Source of the DNA: Chlorops oryzae
Taxonomy: Eukaryota > Arthropoda > Insecta > Diptera > Chloropidae
Length of the DNA stretch: 64,000 bases
Assembly: GCA_020466095.1 (NCBI GenBank)
Contig: CM035806.1
Coordinates: forward strand, 144,446,420 to 144,510,419
Direction: 5' to 3'
Below the pieces are notes generated by a model. That model was not told the DNA's origin, did not search any database, and saw nothing but the letters and a program-made list of their open reading frames with translations. Position numbers and translations under genes: made by a program. Position 1 is the stretch's first letter, and every line of letters begins with the position of its first letter. This document shows, one piece after another, positions 1 through 11,546 of this stretch.

Positions 1-130
1 GTTTATGTACAAATGTCATATAACCTTTGCATTACAAAGTGGCCTACGAAGTGTCATGCATAACGTCTCCAAAGTCACCCTGACATCATCGGTGTTATCG
101 GGGTGACTTTAAAGCATATTTCCTGTTGGG
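1..130 (-). mobile_element. Partial CCCWGCRG element, family I (cut by window edge)
   Basis: On the minus strand this starts CCCAACAGGAAAT at base 130 and runs off the left edge. It resembles one end of the complete copy at 48165-48694: both share the order 'ctccaaagtcaccctg', then a CATCATCGGTG/CATCGATGATG block, then the TTTCC terminus. The terminus is degraded compared with CCCAGCGG. The tRNA-like core of the family is not in the retained part. No coding potential. Confidence 0.6.
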
Positions 131-215
131 ATATGTCTCCTCAGCCACTTGATCACTTTTGACATTGGATTCACTGCGAACAACAAAAAAAAAAAAAAAA
201 TATATATATATGTAT

Positions 216-867
216 TAGTGATGTAACGAATGTCAAATTTTAGCATTCGCGAATGCGAATGCGAATATTCAGTTTTTGAATCTATATCTCAAATTTGGCA
301 CACATCACCAAATCAATTCATTTATTTATATAGCGCACCAACTTTGGAAAAAAATAATTCATTCATAAGTAAAAGAAATTACACATTTCGATGTTAAATT
401 TCAAAGTGTTAAAAAAAAAACAGTCACATGACAACAACAAAACTAATCCGACGATTTCGTGCAAGCAAAACGCCCCTGCGCAATACGCAATGTTATTGTC
501 GTTTTTCGTTTAGCAGCCCTCAGACGGTCGTTCTTGTATGAAAATTGATGTGAAGGAACTTAAAGGCATTCCAAATGCGTTTAATTCAGGGATCGGCAAA
601 ATTGAAAATGCAAGTGTGTGTGAGAGAGCAGATTTTAAGTGCAATATCTGTGTAACGGTAGCACATAAAAAATTCTTTAAATGCTAAAATATTGGCTTTT
701 AAATTTAAATTTAAAAAATCGATTAAAGTTTACATTTTTGGTCAATTTTCTGCTAATTATATATTCGCAAAATATTCGCAACATTTTGCGAATGCGAATG
801 CGAATGCGAATGTGAAAAAACATGCGAATATTCGCGAATGCGAATGCGAATATTCGTTACATCACTA
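216..867. mobile_element. hAT-like non-autonomous element (MITE)
   Basis: A 652-bp element with 16-bp perfect inverted ends, TAGTGATGTAACGAAT, at 216-231 and 852-867. It is flanked by a perfect 8-bp direct duplication, ATATGTAT, at 208-215 and 868-875. An 8-bp duplication together with a TAGNG-type terminus is the hAT signature. Subterminal zones hold many short GCGAATGCGAAT repeats on both sides, a common arrangement for transposase binding. There is no open frame for a transposase, so it would depend on an autonomous relative elsewhere. The perfect duplication suggests a fairly recent insertion. Confidence 0.87.
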
Positions 868-937
868 ATATGTATAATAGCTCGAATTATGACTGTATAT
901 GTGTGTGCTTTTTCCTATGTAGGTAGATACATATATG

Positions 938-1491
938 CCCAGCGGGAAATGTCCCGCGGACATCCCCGATGATGTCCTAGTGACTTCGGAGCCGGAATGC
1001 ATGCTATTTCCGGTGACACTTTGTATGACATTTTCACAGGAGCTGACAGGGACTTCAGCGGTGACATTGTCATGCTAGGGGATGCGATGGCAAAAAAGCA
1101 TTTGAGAGCAGCACATCATGCTCTTTTCTCTCTAAATGTCAATTTATAGAAACCAGTTTGATAACTTCTCTTCTTTGCCCTCTCTTTGAATATTTCGAAA
1201 ATTTTTAAAAATCTATTTTTAACAATTTTTGTTCGCCTCTGCCAGGGATCGAACCCGCGATCTTCGGATTCTGAGTCGTGCACTCATCATCTACGCCACT
1301 TCATGCTAACGCTGAACTGACGGTAAAACCTTATTTAAATTTCAGTAGCCAATGAGAGTCAAGCACATGAACAGCATCCCTCTACGATGACATGTCGTCC
1401 AAGATGACATGTCATGCATGACAATGTCACCTATATGTCATCGAAGACATCATTGATGACTTTGTCATGCAGGAGATAATTTTCCGCTGTC
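938..1491 (-). mobile_element. CCCWGCRG element, family I, copy 1
   Basis: Starts CCCAGCGGGAAATG and ends CCGCTGTC, which looks like a mutated CCGCTGGG. It is nearly the same along its length as 61868-62417. A TG dinucleotide flanks both sides if the end is placed at 1491. The interior holds many TGACAT/ATGTCA words in both orientations. A tRNA-like block lies on the minus strand (listed separately). No protein is encoded. Confidence 0.8.
1231..1307 (-). other. tRNA-like Pol III promoter block inside family I element
   Basis: Read on the minus strand, it has an A-box-like segment (AGTGGCGTAGATGATGAGTG) and a perfect B box, GGTTCGATCC. A degraded anticodon-arm-like stretch, GACTCAGAATCC, lies between them. 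The acceptor stem does not pair, so this is not a functional tRNA gene. It is a tRNA-derived head like those of SINEs, here enclosed between inverted termini. The same block recurs at 48345-48420 (plus strand) and 62162-62238 (minus strand). Confidence 0.7.
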
Positions 1492-4400
1492 TGATTTCAT
1501 ATTTGCTAATGCACATACATATTATGTATCACATCTCTACAAGTAACCAATCCAAGCGCTCCTTAAAAAGAAAATTTCATATTTTTTTCTTTGTTTGCTC
1601 CTCCTTTGCTCTCTACTTCAAAGCAATATTCATTTGAAAATCCGTTTAAGTCGTTTCACATTGTGCATTTGTGTGTGGCTATGTGTATGAGTCTGTCTGT
1701 GTGTGTGTGTGCTTGTGATCGATTCGCTTATAATCCAATATTGAATTCTTAGTGAAAACGTCGAAATGATGAAATCAATTTTACCATAAGCCGCTTAAGA
1801 ATCTAAACGATATGATAAAAGCATAAAAGCGAACGGATGAACGGATGAACGAGAAGCGGGGCCACAGGAACCGAACCCAACAGACGTTCGCTCATCGAAT
1901 TTCGAGAGGGAGTTTGTGCGTGTGCGTGCGTGTGCGCAAATAGCACAGCGGAAGAAATATCTATCAATTTATTTGTCTGAGCATCAATTACAAATTCGAA
2001 AAGAAGAGAAACAGCAATATGAAAAAACAAGGGTAACAACGATGGCAAACAATTATCAACAACAAGAAGCAATAATCAATGAGTTAATGAATCTGAACGC
2101 TTAAAAAGTTAATTGAAACAATAGCTCTGAAGGATTTCGTTTGATTCGTGCGGATGGATAACTTTGTTAGGAAGCTCTTTTAATTTTTTAATATTTTTTT
2201 TTGTTTGTTTTGTAGTTTTTGAAAGACCCATCAAAATGAGTTAAAATTAATGAATTCTCTTTCGTTGTTAATGGAACGAATTAATCAATCAATTGTGTGA
2301 GGACGATCATCCAATGTAAAAGGAATTCAAAGGCTATGAAGAATTATTCTCACGCTTTTTAAGGAAATTTCATTTCACATTTCGAAAACTTCAGCAAAAT
2401 TCGGTTTTTAATAACTTAATTTTCGAGTGCATCCGATTAAATGGGAATTAGCAAACACTAACCATCTGGTGCACAGTTAAGCTTCTCAAGATTTGTCTGT
2501 CGGCTGTTGCTCATTGGAATCCATTAATTTAATTTGATCGCTAAGGAAGAGAAAGGAAAACACAAACACGTGCATAATCATGGCTCGTTAAAGCAGAAGC
2601 ATACTCTTTGGCGCGCACACATTAGAACATAGTACCTACCCCATACTCACGCACTCACGCACACAAAAGCCGCAAGGAAATACAATCAAATATACCAGAC
2701 TTAAGCTGCTGCTGCTACTGTTGCTGCTGGTGCTCCTTCCGGCAACTCTGAGGGCCCTATCACAGGCGCAATGTAACTCATTCGCTCTGCTCGGTCGCAT
2801 TTTTCCATTGTCAACATTATCGTTTGCCTCAATATTGGCAAATATTAGCAAAATGCTTCAGAAAGATACTCGAATGGGTGAAACAAGCCTCGTTGAGCAC
2901 TCTCAGGAGCATGTCGACAAATGAAAGTGGACCAAAAAAAAAAAAAAAAAAAAAAATTATAATAATATAAATCAAAATCCAATCCTAAAGTACGAAATTC
3001 GTATGAGAATCGCCAATAAATATGCAATGAAATTTTTTCTTATTTTTTTTTTCTTGTTTATTAAAGCAGATAGAAAATGCAAAAGGGCACGAGAAGTTGA
3101 AGTCCTTAGGCCATTGATGTAAGCTTTTCCAATTAGGAATGTGTGTGATTTGTTTGAATTTTTCAAGTCGAAAAATTTTTTTTATTATTTTTTTATTTTT
3201 TTTATTATTTTTTTTTTTTTTTTGGAATAAATTATGTTTAAAACTCTACGCTGTCTCTCGATTCTCGCGTCATGCGAAATTGTCATTTTGCTGCAGTACC
3301 TACAATGCAAACAACGTTGAAAAGCCGAGCAGAGCGGGGTGAGCGAAAGCGGGGCGAAGTGGGTAGGGTCGTGAAGACGACGGCAAACAACAATGAAATG
3401 TGAAAAGTTTCCAAAAGGGTTTTTTTCGCGAGCAAACCGATGCAGTGGCAGAGACTGAATGGCACGACACAGCACGACTAAGTTGGCAGCCTGTCAAGCT
3501 TGATGAAATCGAAGCAAAGTCGCGAGAAAAAGCCGCCGCGGTGGGCAGGAGGCGGCCCAGTTGCTGTTCTTGCTGCACTTGTACCAAAATTTTGAAACAT
3601 GCACACGGCGCATTTGTCTATTGCCACAGTGCGATGGGGGGAGGGGGGCCACTGAAGAAAAAGTGGAACTTTTACCACAAACATTTGTTGCATGCTGCAG
3701 GCGAAGGCGAAACCGGCGCCGAAACGAAGCAAAAGAGACAGGGGAAAAAGCAAAAGAAAATGTAGATTTTTTTTTCCTTTCAATTTTCATTTTTCGCAAA
3801 AGAACATCAAAGTGTTTGTCTCTTTCTTCTCCCTCTCTCAGCTTCTTCGCATATTCTCGGGTGTTATTTTTTTTATATTTTTTTTTTTTTTTGCATTTTT
3901 TTCTTGCACCTCAATATGCTGATGAGCAGCAGCTTTTTGCTTGAAGCACTCCACTCTTTTGCATTGGATGGATAACTGTCAAGTGTAACAGGCTAAATGA
4001 CAATTTAGCATGCCACTACACACACACAAACACACACACACACACGGAGAGACAGAGAGAGAGAGAAACCCAGAATCAGACGAAAAAATGGGCGAGATGA
4101 GGAAAGGACATGCTGCCAGCAAGATTCATTCTTTGAAGCATTGTCATCATGCGTGTTTCTCCACGCTACTTCCTTGTTCTTATTTTTTGCATATATTTTT
4201 TTTTTTTTTTGATATTTTTTTATTCATTTTTTTTTCCTCTTCAGCTCTTCACTTAAGTGCTTTGCAGCGATTTTCCACATTTATTTTAGCAGTTTCACAA
4301 CATTTTTCTTTAGTGTTTCTTTTTCTGTTTTTTTTTTCTTCATTTTTTTTTTGTGTCTTCTCGTTAAATTTAAAAGAAATCGTAGTGAAAATGCAGTTGC

Positions 4401-5099
4401 GCTTCACTTTACTCCATTTTCCGACATAATTCGATTTAGGTTGTCATGTTTTCTTCGACCTCTTACTCTTGGTCTTTTTCTCTTCCCTTGTTTTTTTTTT
4501 TTTTTTTTTTTTTGACTTTTCGCCTCATTTTCGTTTAAGAATCCGCGAAGGAAAAGAAAGCATGTATAAGCGAAAAATTGTGTGACTGAAGTGAGTCGAA
4601 ATATCGAATGTTTAACTTCAATTGCAGTCATTTATTTGAACAGTTCTTTGGAAATAATTAACCCATGCAAGCTTAAATTGCTTTCTTGTTTATTTTTTTT
4701 AAATTTAAACCTTTTCAAAAGAATTTATTAATGTTGACTTTCATACGAAAATTTTAAGTTGACTTCAAGTCTTAAGTTCTTCTTGCACCCCCGTCGAAAC
4801 AAATATTCCCAGACCGAAGCCGTGGTGTAGGTACACACAAAACAGAAGCACAAAAATTTCCCACGGCATTAAACTCATGCTCGGTGACCCTTGAAAATTC
4901 AGCAAACGCACCAGAAACGAACAAGAACACCTTCGCTCTACAGGTTATGGCCATGGCTCGCTCACCCACACGCTAGGTACATACTAACATACATACATAC
5001 ATATGTACGTATGTACATAGATAGCCACGCTCATTGAGAGCATAATGAGACGGCGCGACGGCCGATTCTCACGCAAGTCACGAGCATTCGGAAAACACA
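1492..5099. other. Gene-free stretch, AT-rich with homopolymer runs
   Basis: No gene was recognised. It holds A and T runs (2935-2957, 3209-3222, 4490-4513), a short CA tract (4019-4045) and one Su(Hw)-like site (2599). A leucine-rich frame at 2706-2924 starts inside a CTG run without an ATG. Bases 3300-3760 are somewhat less AT-rich, but show no convincing exon. Confidence 0.4.
2599..2613 (+). promoter_or_regulatory. Su(Hw)-like site
   Basis: GCATACTCTTTGGCG differs by one base from the best version of the recurring motif in this window, GCATACTTTTTGGCG. It agrees with the known Su(Hw) core TGCATAYYY except at the leading base. Confidence 0.4.
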
Positions 5100-5100
5100 C

Positions 5101-5106
5101 AGAGAG

Positions 5107-5195
<89 letters not shown>

Positions 5196-5196
5196 T
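5101..5196. repeat. (GA)n microsatellite
   Basis: Nearly pure GA repeat with two short AAG interruptions. GA tracts in flies are potential GAGA-factor or CLAMP binding sites. The frames through it are artefacts. Confidence 0.9.
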
Positions 5197-5587
5197 TAAG
5201 CGATCTTATTCAGCGATCTTCATTATATTCATGCAGAATATTCGGAGAGAGAAGTTCAATTCATAAGAAGAGAGAAACGAAAGAAACGAAAAAACTAAGC
5301 ATATTAAAAGGCGTAATCACGCACTAACTCAATTAAATAAAGCAGCGTCATATCTACGATTATATGTTTGTATGTCTGTCATTTAACACGAAAATCACAC
5401 CAACACACACAACAATGCTAAAACTATTAAGCACGCAGCAACAACAACGGACGGAGCGATTTTCGACTTCGTCTCGAGCAGGTGTAAAAACACTCAAAAC
5501 AAACAAAACAAAAAAATTCCCCCAAAATGACTAAGCGCTGACGAAGTGTCGATTCCCAAGTCCGTCTTAAGGTAACGTTTTATGTGA

Positions 5588-6017
5588 CCCTGCAGGAATG
5601 GTGAGGTCATCAGGATGCACCTTGGACCAAATGGGAAAGGGGTCCAGTTTAAATTTAACAATAATTTATAGTGGAGAATTTTCTGTTTTCTCGAATAACA
5701 AGAAAAGGTCCATTAAATGTCATGGGAGCATGCAGGGGTTAGGGTTGCGGGTGCAAGCCCGATCCTCGAAGATTTTCCGGTTCTAATCGAAGTAATTTTC
5801 TAAGTGACCGCCAAATTTAAAGAATACCTTTGAACTCTAATATGGTACTATCTATGAAATTAAGGGGTCTACTCACGGATCTTGTGAATGTGGGATGACC
5901 CTTTTTTTGACAGCTCAGTGAGAGCAAAGACAGCTGTGACAAAACCAGTTGTAATCGAATTGACACGTTCGTCATTAGTCGTGGACTAGTCTAATGGCAT
6001 TCGGCACAGCTGCAGGG
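5588..6017 (+). mobile_element. CCCWGCRG element, family V
   Basis: A 430-bp element starting CCCTGCAGGAATGG and ending AGCTGCAGGG. A GA dinucleotide is duplicated at 5586-5587 and 6018-6019. Bases about 5735-5790 hold a decayed tRNA-like segment (ATCCTCGAAGAT followed by GGTTCTAATC, one mismatch from the B box). This resembles the core of family I, which suggests a common origin. No other copy was seen in the window. Confidence 0.65.
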
Positions 6018-6363
6018 GAATCGTAACGCAACGCAACGTTAGTTAAGGTAACATAACATAATGCCTACCTGCACGCGAAATCGCAATTTCATTTGTGATT
6101 ACCGCATTTCTAATTTAATTGAATTAACTTGGAAATTAAGATTTTTGGAGACATACATATTTTCTCTCTTTCGCTGTTTGTGTCTTAGTGTTTGTGTTTC
6201 AGAAAAGAAAATACAGAAGTGTGCAAAGTCTTAATACAGCTAAAATATGTAAATTGTTCGGAATAATGAACATGTTTTGGTGGTTTTAGGGTGCTTCTAG
6301 GGTGGTTCAAAAAGTTCGTGGTTTCTACTTTAATTTTAGAGATATTCGATTTATGGCGCTCGT
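6018..6363. other. Spacer with no recognised feature
   Basis: AT-rich single-copy-looking DNA between the family V element and the pyrimidine tract. No gene, splice pattern or repeat boundary was recognised. Confidence 0.4.
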
Positions 6364-7460
6364 CCTTTCTCTATCGATATTTCTCTCTCTTTCTCTCTCT
6401 TTCTCTCTCTTTCTTTCTCTCTCTTTTCTTTTTTCTCTCTCTTTCTCTCTCTTTTCTCTCTTTCTTTCTTTCTCTCTCTTTTCTCTCTCTTTCTCTCTCT
6501 TTCTCTCTCTTTCTCTCTCTTTCCCTCTCTCTTTCTCTCTCTTTCTTTCTCCTTTCTCTCTCTTTCTCTCTCTTTTCTTCTTTTCTCTTCTTTCTCTCCT
6601 TTCTCTCTCTTTCCTCTCTTTCTCTCTCTTTCTCTCTCTTTCTCTCTCTTTCTCTCTCTTTCTCTCTCTTTCTCTCTCTTTCCTCTCTTCTCTCTCTTTC
6701 TCTCTTTTCTCTCTCTTTTTCTCTTCTTTCTCTCTCTTTCCCTCTTCTTTCTCTCTCTTTCCCTCTCTTTCTCTTCTTTCTCTCTCTTTCTCTCCTTTTT
6801 CTTCTCTTTCTCTCTCTTTCTCTCTCTTTCTCTCTTTTCTCTCTTCTTTTCTCTCTCTTTCTCTCTCTTTCTCTCTCTTTTTCTCTCTTCTCCTCTTTCT
6901 TTCTCTCTCTTTCTCTCTCTTTTTCTCTCTCTTTCTCTCTTTTCTCTCTCTTTCTCTCTCTCTTTCTCTCTCTTTCTTCTCTTTCTCTCTCTTTCTCTCT
7001 CTCTTTCTCTCTCTCTTTTCTTCTCTTCCCTCATTTTCTCACTCATTCTCTCTCTTTTCTCTCTCTTTTCTCTCTCTTTCTCTCTCTTTCTCTCTCTTTC
7101 TCTCTCTTTTCTCTCTCTTTCTCTCTCTTTCTCTCTCTTTTCTCTCTTTCTCTTTCTTTTCTCTCTTTTCTCTCTCTTTCTCTCTCTTTTCTCTCTCTTT
7201 CTCCTTTTCTCTCTCTTTCTCTCTCTTTTCTCTCTTTCTTTCTTTCTCTCCTTTTCCTTTTTTCTCTCTCTTTCTCTCTCTTTCTCTCTCTTTCTCTCTC
7301 TTTCTCTCTCTTTCTCTCTCTTTCTCTCTCTTTCTCTCTCTTTCTCTCTCTATCTCTCTCTTTCTCTTTCTTTCTCTTTCTTTCTCTTTCTTTCTCTTTC
7401 TTTCTCTCTGTCTCTCTGTCTCTCTCTCTGTCTCTCTGTCTCTCTGCCTTTCTCTGTCAG
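6364..7460. repeat. 1.1-kb homopyrimidine tract, (TTTCTCTC)n-like
   Basis: Plus-strand sequence made almost entirely of C and T. About 650 bases (6380-7032) contain no purine, and a further run of about 300 bases follows (7044-7351). The unit wavers between CTCTTT, CTCTCTTT and CTCTTTC, so it is an impure microsatellite rather than a fixed tandem unit. The long Ser/Leu/Phe frames here are not genes. Confidence 0.95.
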
Positions 7461-9184
7461 TGAACTCTCACGAAATTTAACTCATCGAACCATATGGGCA
7501 TTTTCATAGTCGTCTCCGGTGATTGCCTTTCGGATTGCATAGAAATTTTGACAAATATAAAAGTTCTCAAGAGCTCCTCAAAATTATTGAGAAGCATAAG
7601 TACCATTTACCGCACTCTTGCATTCGGGACTTGAAGTTAAGACATAAAAGTCCTCGCGTTCGTTGTGAAATATCCATCCAATGCGCGTGGTTGAAGAACA
7701 ACGAGAATAAGAAGGCGAAGCGGAAGAATACCAAGACGATGAAGAGCAAAAATTAAGAAGAAAAAAAAGTAATTAAAAAATTTTAATAAACTCTCGAGGG
7801 AAATTCTCAGCATTGTGTCTCGAAGAGTTGTACGTATCGTACTCTCAGTTCTTAAAAACCGACACGCCGTCTTCGCGTCGTCGACGGCAAGCATTTCTCC
7901 ACGCTTCGTTGCATGCGAACCGTAGGGGGAAATGATGTGGCGGTGGAAAAATGCAAATTTTTAAGCCATGGAAAGCACAATATCTGAAGCACGCCATCGG
8001 ATCGCATTCGCATCGAGTCCGTACGAAAGGGCCTATGGAGCATGTTGATTGATAACGCTGCCGCTAACGCCGACGACGTCGCTGCGACCAGTCAATGTAG
8101 GAGGCTTAGGGCAATCGGGACATCAAAAAGTCGCAGGTAGGAAAATACGATTTTTTTTTTTTGTGTTTTTGTTTTCTTGCAATGCAACTTTCGCAATTTG
8201 TTTTCTCAAGGTCTTAACATATGAAAGAAGAATTTTTATTTTTTAATTTTGTATTTTAATTTTTTTTTTTTTGCGAAGAATGAATCAACGCAAGAAATTT
8301 GTTAAGTGCGATAAAGCTTTCACACGCTCCTCTCTTTCGATGCATTTGCATAAATATTTCTAAATGAATTTTTGCCCTCGCTGGATTTGCCTTTTTTATG
8401 GTCTTCTTTGTTGTTATTTTCACTTAATTTACTGCATTTGAAACCTGCAATTTCGTTGGTTTTTTTTTAAATTTTATTTCTTTTTTTTGTCGTTTTCTTG
8501 GCTTTGGACAGAGTAGAGTAGAGCAGTACAATGGCCACCTTATATAACAATGTGTTAGTGCTTAAGCCATTTATGACATTTTCTGATGGGAAAAAATAAT
8601 CGCGTCGCGTCGCATCGCATCGTATCGTATCGTCCATGAAGGCAATGGAGGGAATGTGGCACGCTAAATGTCGCCTTTTCCTCTCGCCTTTCGGTTTTAT
8701 GCAATTTTTCATTCGGTTTAATGAATTATTGCAGCAATTTATGTCATGTTTTGTTATTTGAATAACAGAAAAGAAATGCCAGGAACACCAACAACAATCA
8801 ACCAACCAACAACGACCAACGTTCGAGCTCCCGATCTGGCAACATTGAAACTTTAACGACAAAACCTCGGATTGTGGCGCTCGCTCTTTGCGCACACAAT
8901 CCAAAGTCAAAACAATAATAACAACAACAACAACAATAAAAACCAAAACAGCATAAACGGAATTTTCTTTCATCTAACAAGCGATTAATACAAATTAAAA
9001 GTGAAAATATAAATTGACGTAGCGAGTCATTGGGAGCGAAACTAAAGGAGTGGAAAGGGGAATTCTTTCAACCTTTCGAGTGCTTTTTTTTTGTCCCTTT
9101 CAAGAGGGATGTGCAATAAAAAATTGTATTGCTCTTTGAAGGATCTTAAAATCCTTCCATAATGCCTTTTGAAGAGTAAAGAAG
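7461..9184. other. Gene-free stretch with a possible transcribed segment
   Basis: No gene was recognised. Bases 7850-8136 are richer in CG dinucleotides than their surroundings and end at CAG|GTAGGA, which could be a 5' splice site (GT at 8137). A non-coding 5' exon is possible but has no other support. The remainder is AT-rich with T runs. Confidence 0.3.
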
Positions 9185-9662
9185 AGAGGAAGAGAGAGGG
9201 TGAGAGAGGGAGAGAGAGGGAGAGAGAGGGAGAGAGAGGGAGAGAGAGGGAGAGAGAGGGAGAGAGAGGGAGAGAGAGGGAGAGAGAGGGAGAGAGAGGG
9301 AGAGAGAAGGAGAGAGAGGGAGAGAGAGGGAGAGAGAGGGAGAGAGAGGGAGAGATAGAGGGTGGGAGAGAGGGAGAGAGAGGGAGAGAGAGGGAGAGAG
9401 AGGGAGAGAGAGGGAGAGAGAGAGAGAGAGAGGGAGAGAGAGGGAGAGATAGAGGGAGAGAGGGAGAGAGAGGGTGAGAGAGGGAGAGAGAGGGAGAGAG
9501 AGGGAGAGAGAGGGAGAGAGAGGGAGAGACAGAGAAAGAGAGAGAGAGAGAGACAGAGAGAAAGAGACAGAGAGAAAGAGACAGAGAGATAGAGACAGAG
9601 AGAGAGAAAGAGAGATAGATACAGAGAGAGAGACAGAGAAAGAGAGATAGATACAGAGAGAG

Positions 9663-9699
<37 letters not shown>
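9185..9699. repeat. GA-rich tract, (GGGAGAGA)n then (AGAGAC)n
   Basis: Left two thirds repeat GGGAGAGA (8 bp). The right third repeats GACAGAGAGAAAGA-like units. The tract is all-purine over long runs on the plus strand, so it mirrors the pyrimidine tract at 6364-7460. The Ser/Leu/Pro frame on the minus strand is an artefact. Confidence 0.95.
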
Positions 9700-10525
9700 T
9701 GCGACCTCATCCATTCATCTCAAGCTCTTCAAACTCATCCCAAAATCTGGAATCAGCTGATCTAGCATTTACTTTGCATAAAGAGGTGGCATGTAACTAC
9801 ATTTCTCATGTAGAAGGAAATCCAAATAGTCGGATGCAACCCTGTGAATTCAACTCGTTTCGATTACTTGTCAGGTCATAGGCTATAAGAGGATAAAATT
9901 GGCCAATTCTTAAGATTGGTCTGTGATAGTTTTGACCCTACAGTACTTTTCCGACCGAAACCTTTGATAAAAATAAATAAAAAAACCCCAATTTCAATTC
10001 CTTCAAATAAAGCATCCTTTCTGACAAAAGTCCCCGCCCTACTGTCCTCCCAGCCGCTGTAAGCCTTTAATGCTCACACCGAAAATATCCAATCAAAGGA
10101 AACAAGAACACGAATTTATATATAAGTATTTCTTTCAATGAAAATTGAGTCCAATGAATTTTCTACGCCGTTCGTTTCTTTCGACTGAAATTAAAGCTTT
10201 TTCGTTGTCTTGGTCATTATTTTCACTTTTTTTGGTTTTGTTTTGGTTTTGTTAAGGACAAAAATTTTTAGAAATTACAATATACAATCTTAATCAAGCT
10301 AAAACAAATCCTCAGAATTTAATACAGTTTAACTTAATTACACCAGCACTGCATTTAAAATTTTGTTATTGCCCCATTACTTGGAAAGAGGTTGGCTGCT
10401 CCTGTTGTAATGCTATTTTAATGACATTTTAATAAAAGGCCATATACTTATAATTAAATAAAAAGTTACGTTGCACTTAGATCGAAGCGAATTCAAAAGT
10501 TCCTGCTTCAAAATTTAGCCGTAGA
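9700..10525. other. Gene-free stretch
   Basis: No gene was recognised. A CCCTACAGTACTTTTCC sequence at 9937 resembles a family II/III terminus, but no partner end was found. Confidence 0.35.
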
Positions 10526-10929
10526 AATGTTGCCTTCAAACAGAGATCAGGGTTATCAGAGCCCCCCACTTATGGAAATTCTTTCCCAGCCATTAATTCA
10601 AGATTACCCAGCTTTAGTTCCTAATACTCTGCAACTATTCGCCGGAGTAGTCACAAAAGAACTACGACTACTCCATTTTAATTTTCCTACCAATTCATTA
10701 CAGTGTCTTTTTTACATAGAGCTCTCTCTTTAACTTATAACCACTCCTAGATTTAACTGTTCCACGAGTATATCTCTTGTGGTCGCTGGGTGATCAATAA
10801 TTGATCAATTATTGTCCCGTTTGTACCAATAAGTCTGATTTTCTTACTACACATCTACTGGACCAGTCATATTCTGAGTAGCCTCGGAGTACTTCTCTTT
10901 GGTAAATTGAACTCTTAATTACCGCTGGG
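10526..10929 (-). mobile_element. CCCWGCRG element, family IV, copy 1 (one end seen)
   Basis: On the minus strand it begins CCCAGCGGTAATTAAGAG at 10929. It is homologous, in inverted orientation, to 13438-13894 over about 400 bp, including the shared blocks TTTAACTGYTCCACGAGTAT and GAGCTCTCTCTTTAAC. TA follows the terminus at 10930-10931. The left end was not located. The small open frame inside is shared only in part between copies and looks non-coding. Confidence 0.6.
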
Positions 10930-10931
10930 TA

Positions 10932-11212
10932 TATACCATCGTTCGTATGTTATTGTGTTCTATGTATGTGACAAAATTGAATTACGATTTCACTTTGATT
11001 TAAATATGTACGTCCAACTTAAAAGTTTTGTTCTACGAAGCTTGACACAGAAGGAACCTAAGGCATTACCGCCTTAGTAAACTCAATAAAAGCGCACTTT
11101 TATCATTTCAGTTTTTTTAAATTGAATTTTAAAATCAATTTTCCAAAAAAAATTTTTTTTTTTTTTTTTCATATAGAACACAATAACCTACGAACGACGA
11201 TATGTAGATACA
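10932..11212. repeat. Stem-loop (inverted-repeat) element
   Basis: An arm at about 10937-10966 (CGTTCGTATGTTATTGTG) is the inverse of one at about 11170-11204 (CACAATAACCTACGAACG), about 33 bp long with a few mismatches. The arms are separated by roughly 200 bp. It lies exactly between the family IV end and the family II start, so it may be another small MITE or a join between elements. No terminal duplication could be assigned. Confidence 0.55.
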
Positions 11213-11220
11213 TGTCTATA

Positions 11221-11546
11221 CCCTGCAGGCAGCATGTCGCCATATGGTCCCATGTTTATATTGACGTCAATATAGACAAGAGAATTAGTTCCAACGTCAA
11301 CAGTATTTATAGGCGGTGTCATTAGAGAAACTGTACTGTCAAGAGGTATTAGTTCAGCTTTATTGACCATGTCAACAACGTTTCTCCTTATAAAGCGAAA
11401 GAGTACTCCTTTACATTCAATGACAACTCAATACTAAATGTCAATAACGCAAAGCATTTCGACGGGTATAACTGATCAGTAGTAGGTACTGTTGACGCAC
11501 TCAGTAGAGAAAGAGTACGGATTCACTATTCACATTTCCTGCAGGG
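11221..11546 (+). mobile_element. CCCWGCRG element, family II, copy 1
   Basis: Starts CCCTGCAGGCAGC and ends TTTCCTGCAGGG. A TA dinucleotide flanks both sides (11219-11220, 11547-11548). At 326 bp it is shorter than its relatives at 12230 and 34694 because of an internal deletion after CTCCTTT. It contains the palindrome TATATTGACGTCAATATA at 11257-11274 and many TTGACR/YGTCAA words. Non-coding. Confidence 0.8.

Noticed and set aside
1231..1307. Functional tRNA gene
   Set aside because: A and B boxes are present but acceptor and anticodon stems do not pair, and the block is repeated inside a mobile element.
2706..2924. Signal-peptide-like Leu-rich frame on the plus strand
   Set aside because: It starts in a CTG run with no upstream ATG in frame and no convincing acceptor; the Leu run follows from the repeat.
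6291..7480. Long Ser/Leu/Phe open frames (390 and 392 codons)
   Set aside because: They are translations of a pyrimidine repeat that lacks stop codons; no start context, domain or splice pattern.
9042..9714. Ser/Leu/Pro frames on the minus strand and Glu/Arg/Gly frames on the plus strand
   Set aside because: Both come from the GA-rich tract.
10527..10733. 68-codon frame and its relative at 13740-13943
   Set aside because: They are homologous parts of a non-coding element; the reading is interrupted differently in each copy and contains an internal duplication.
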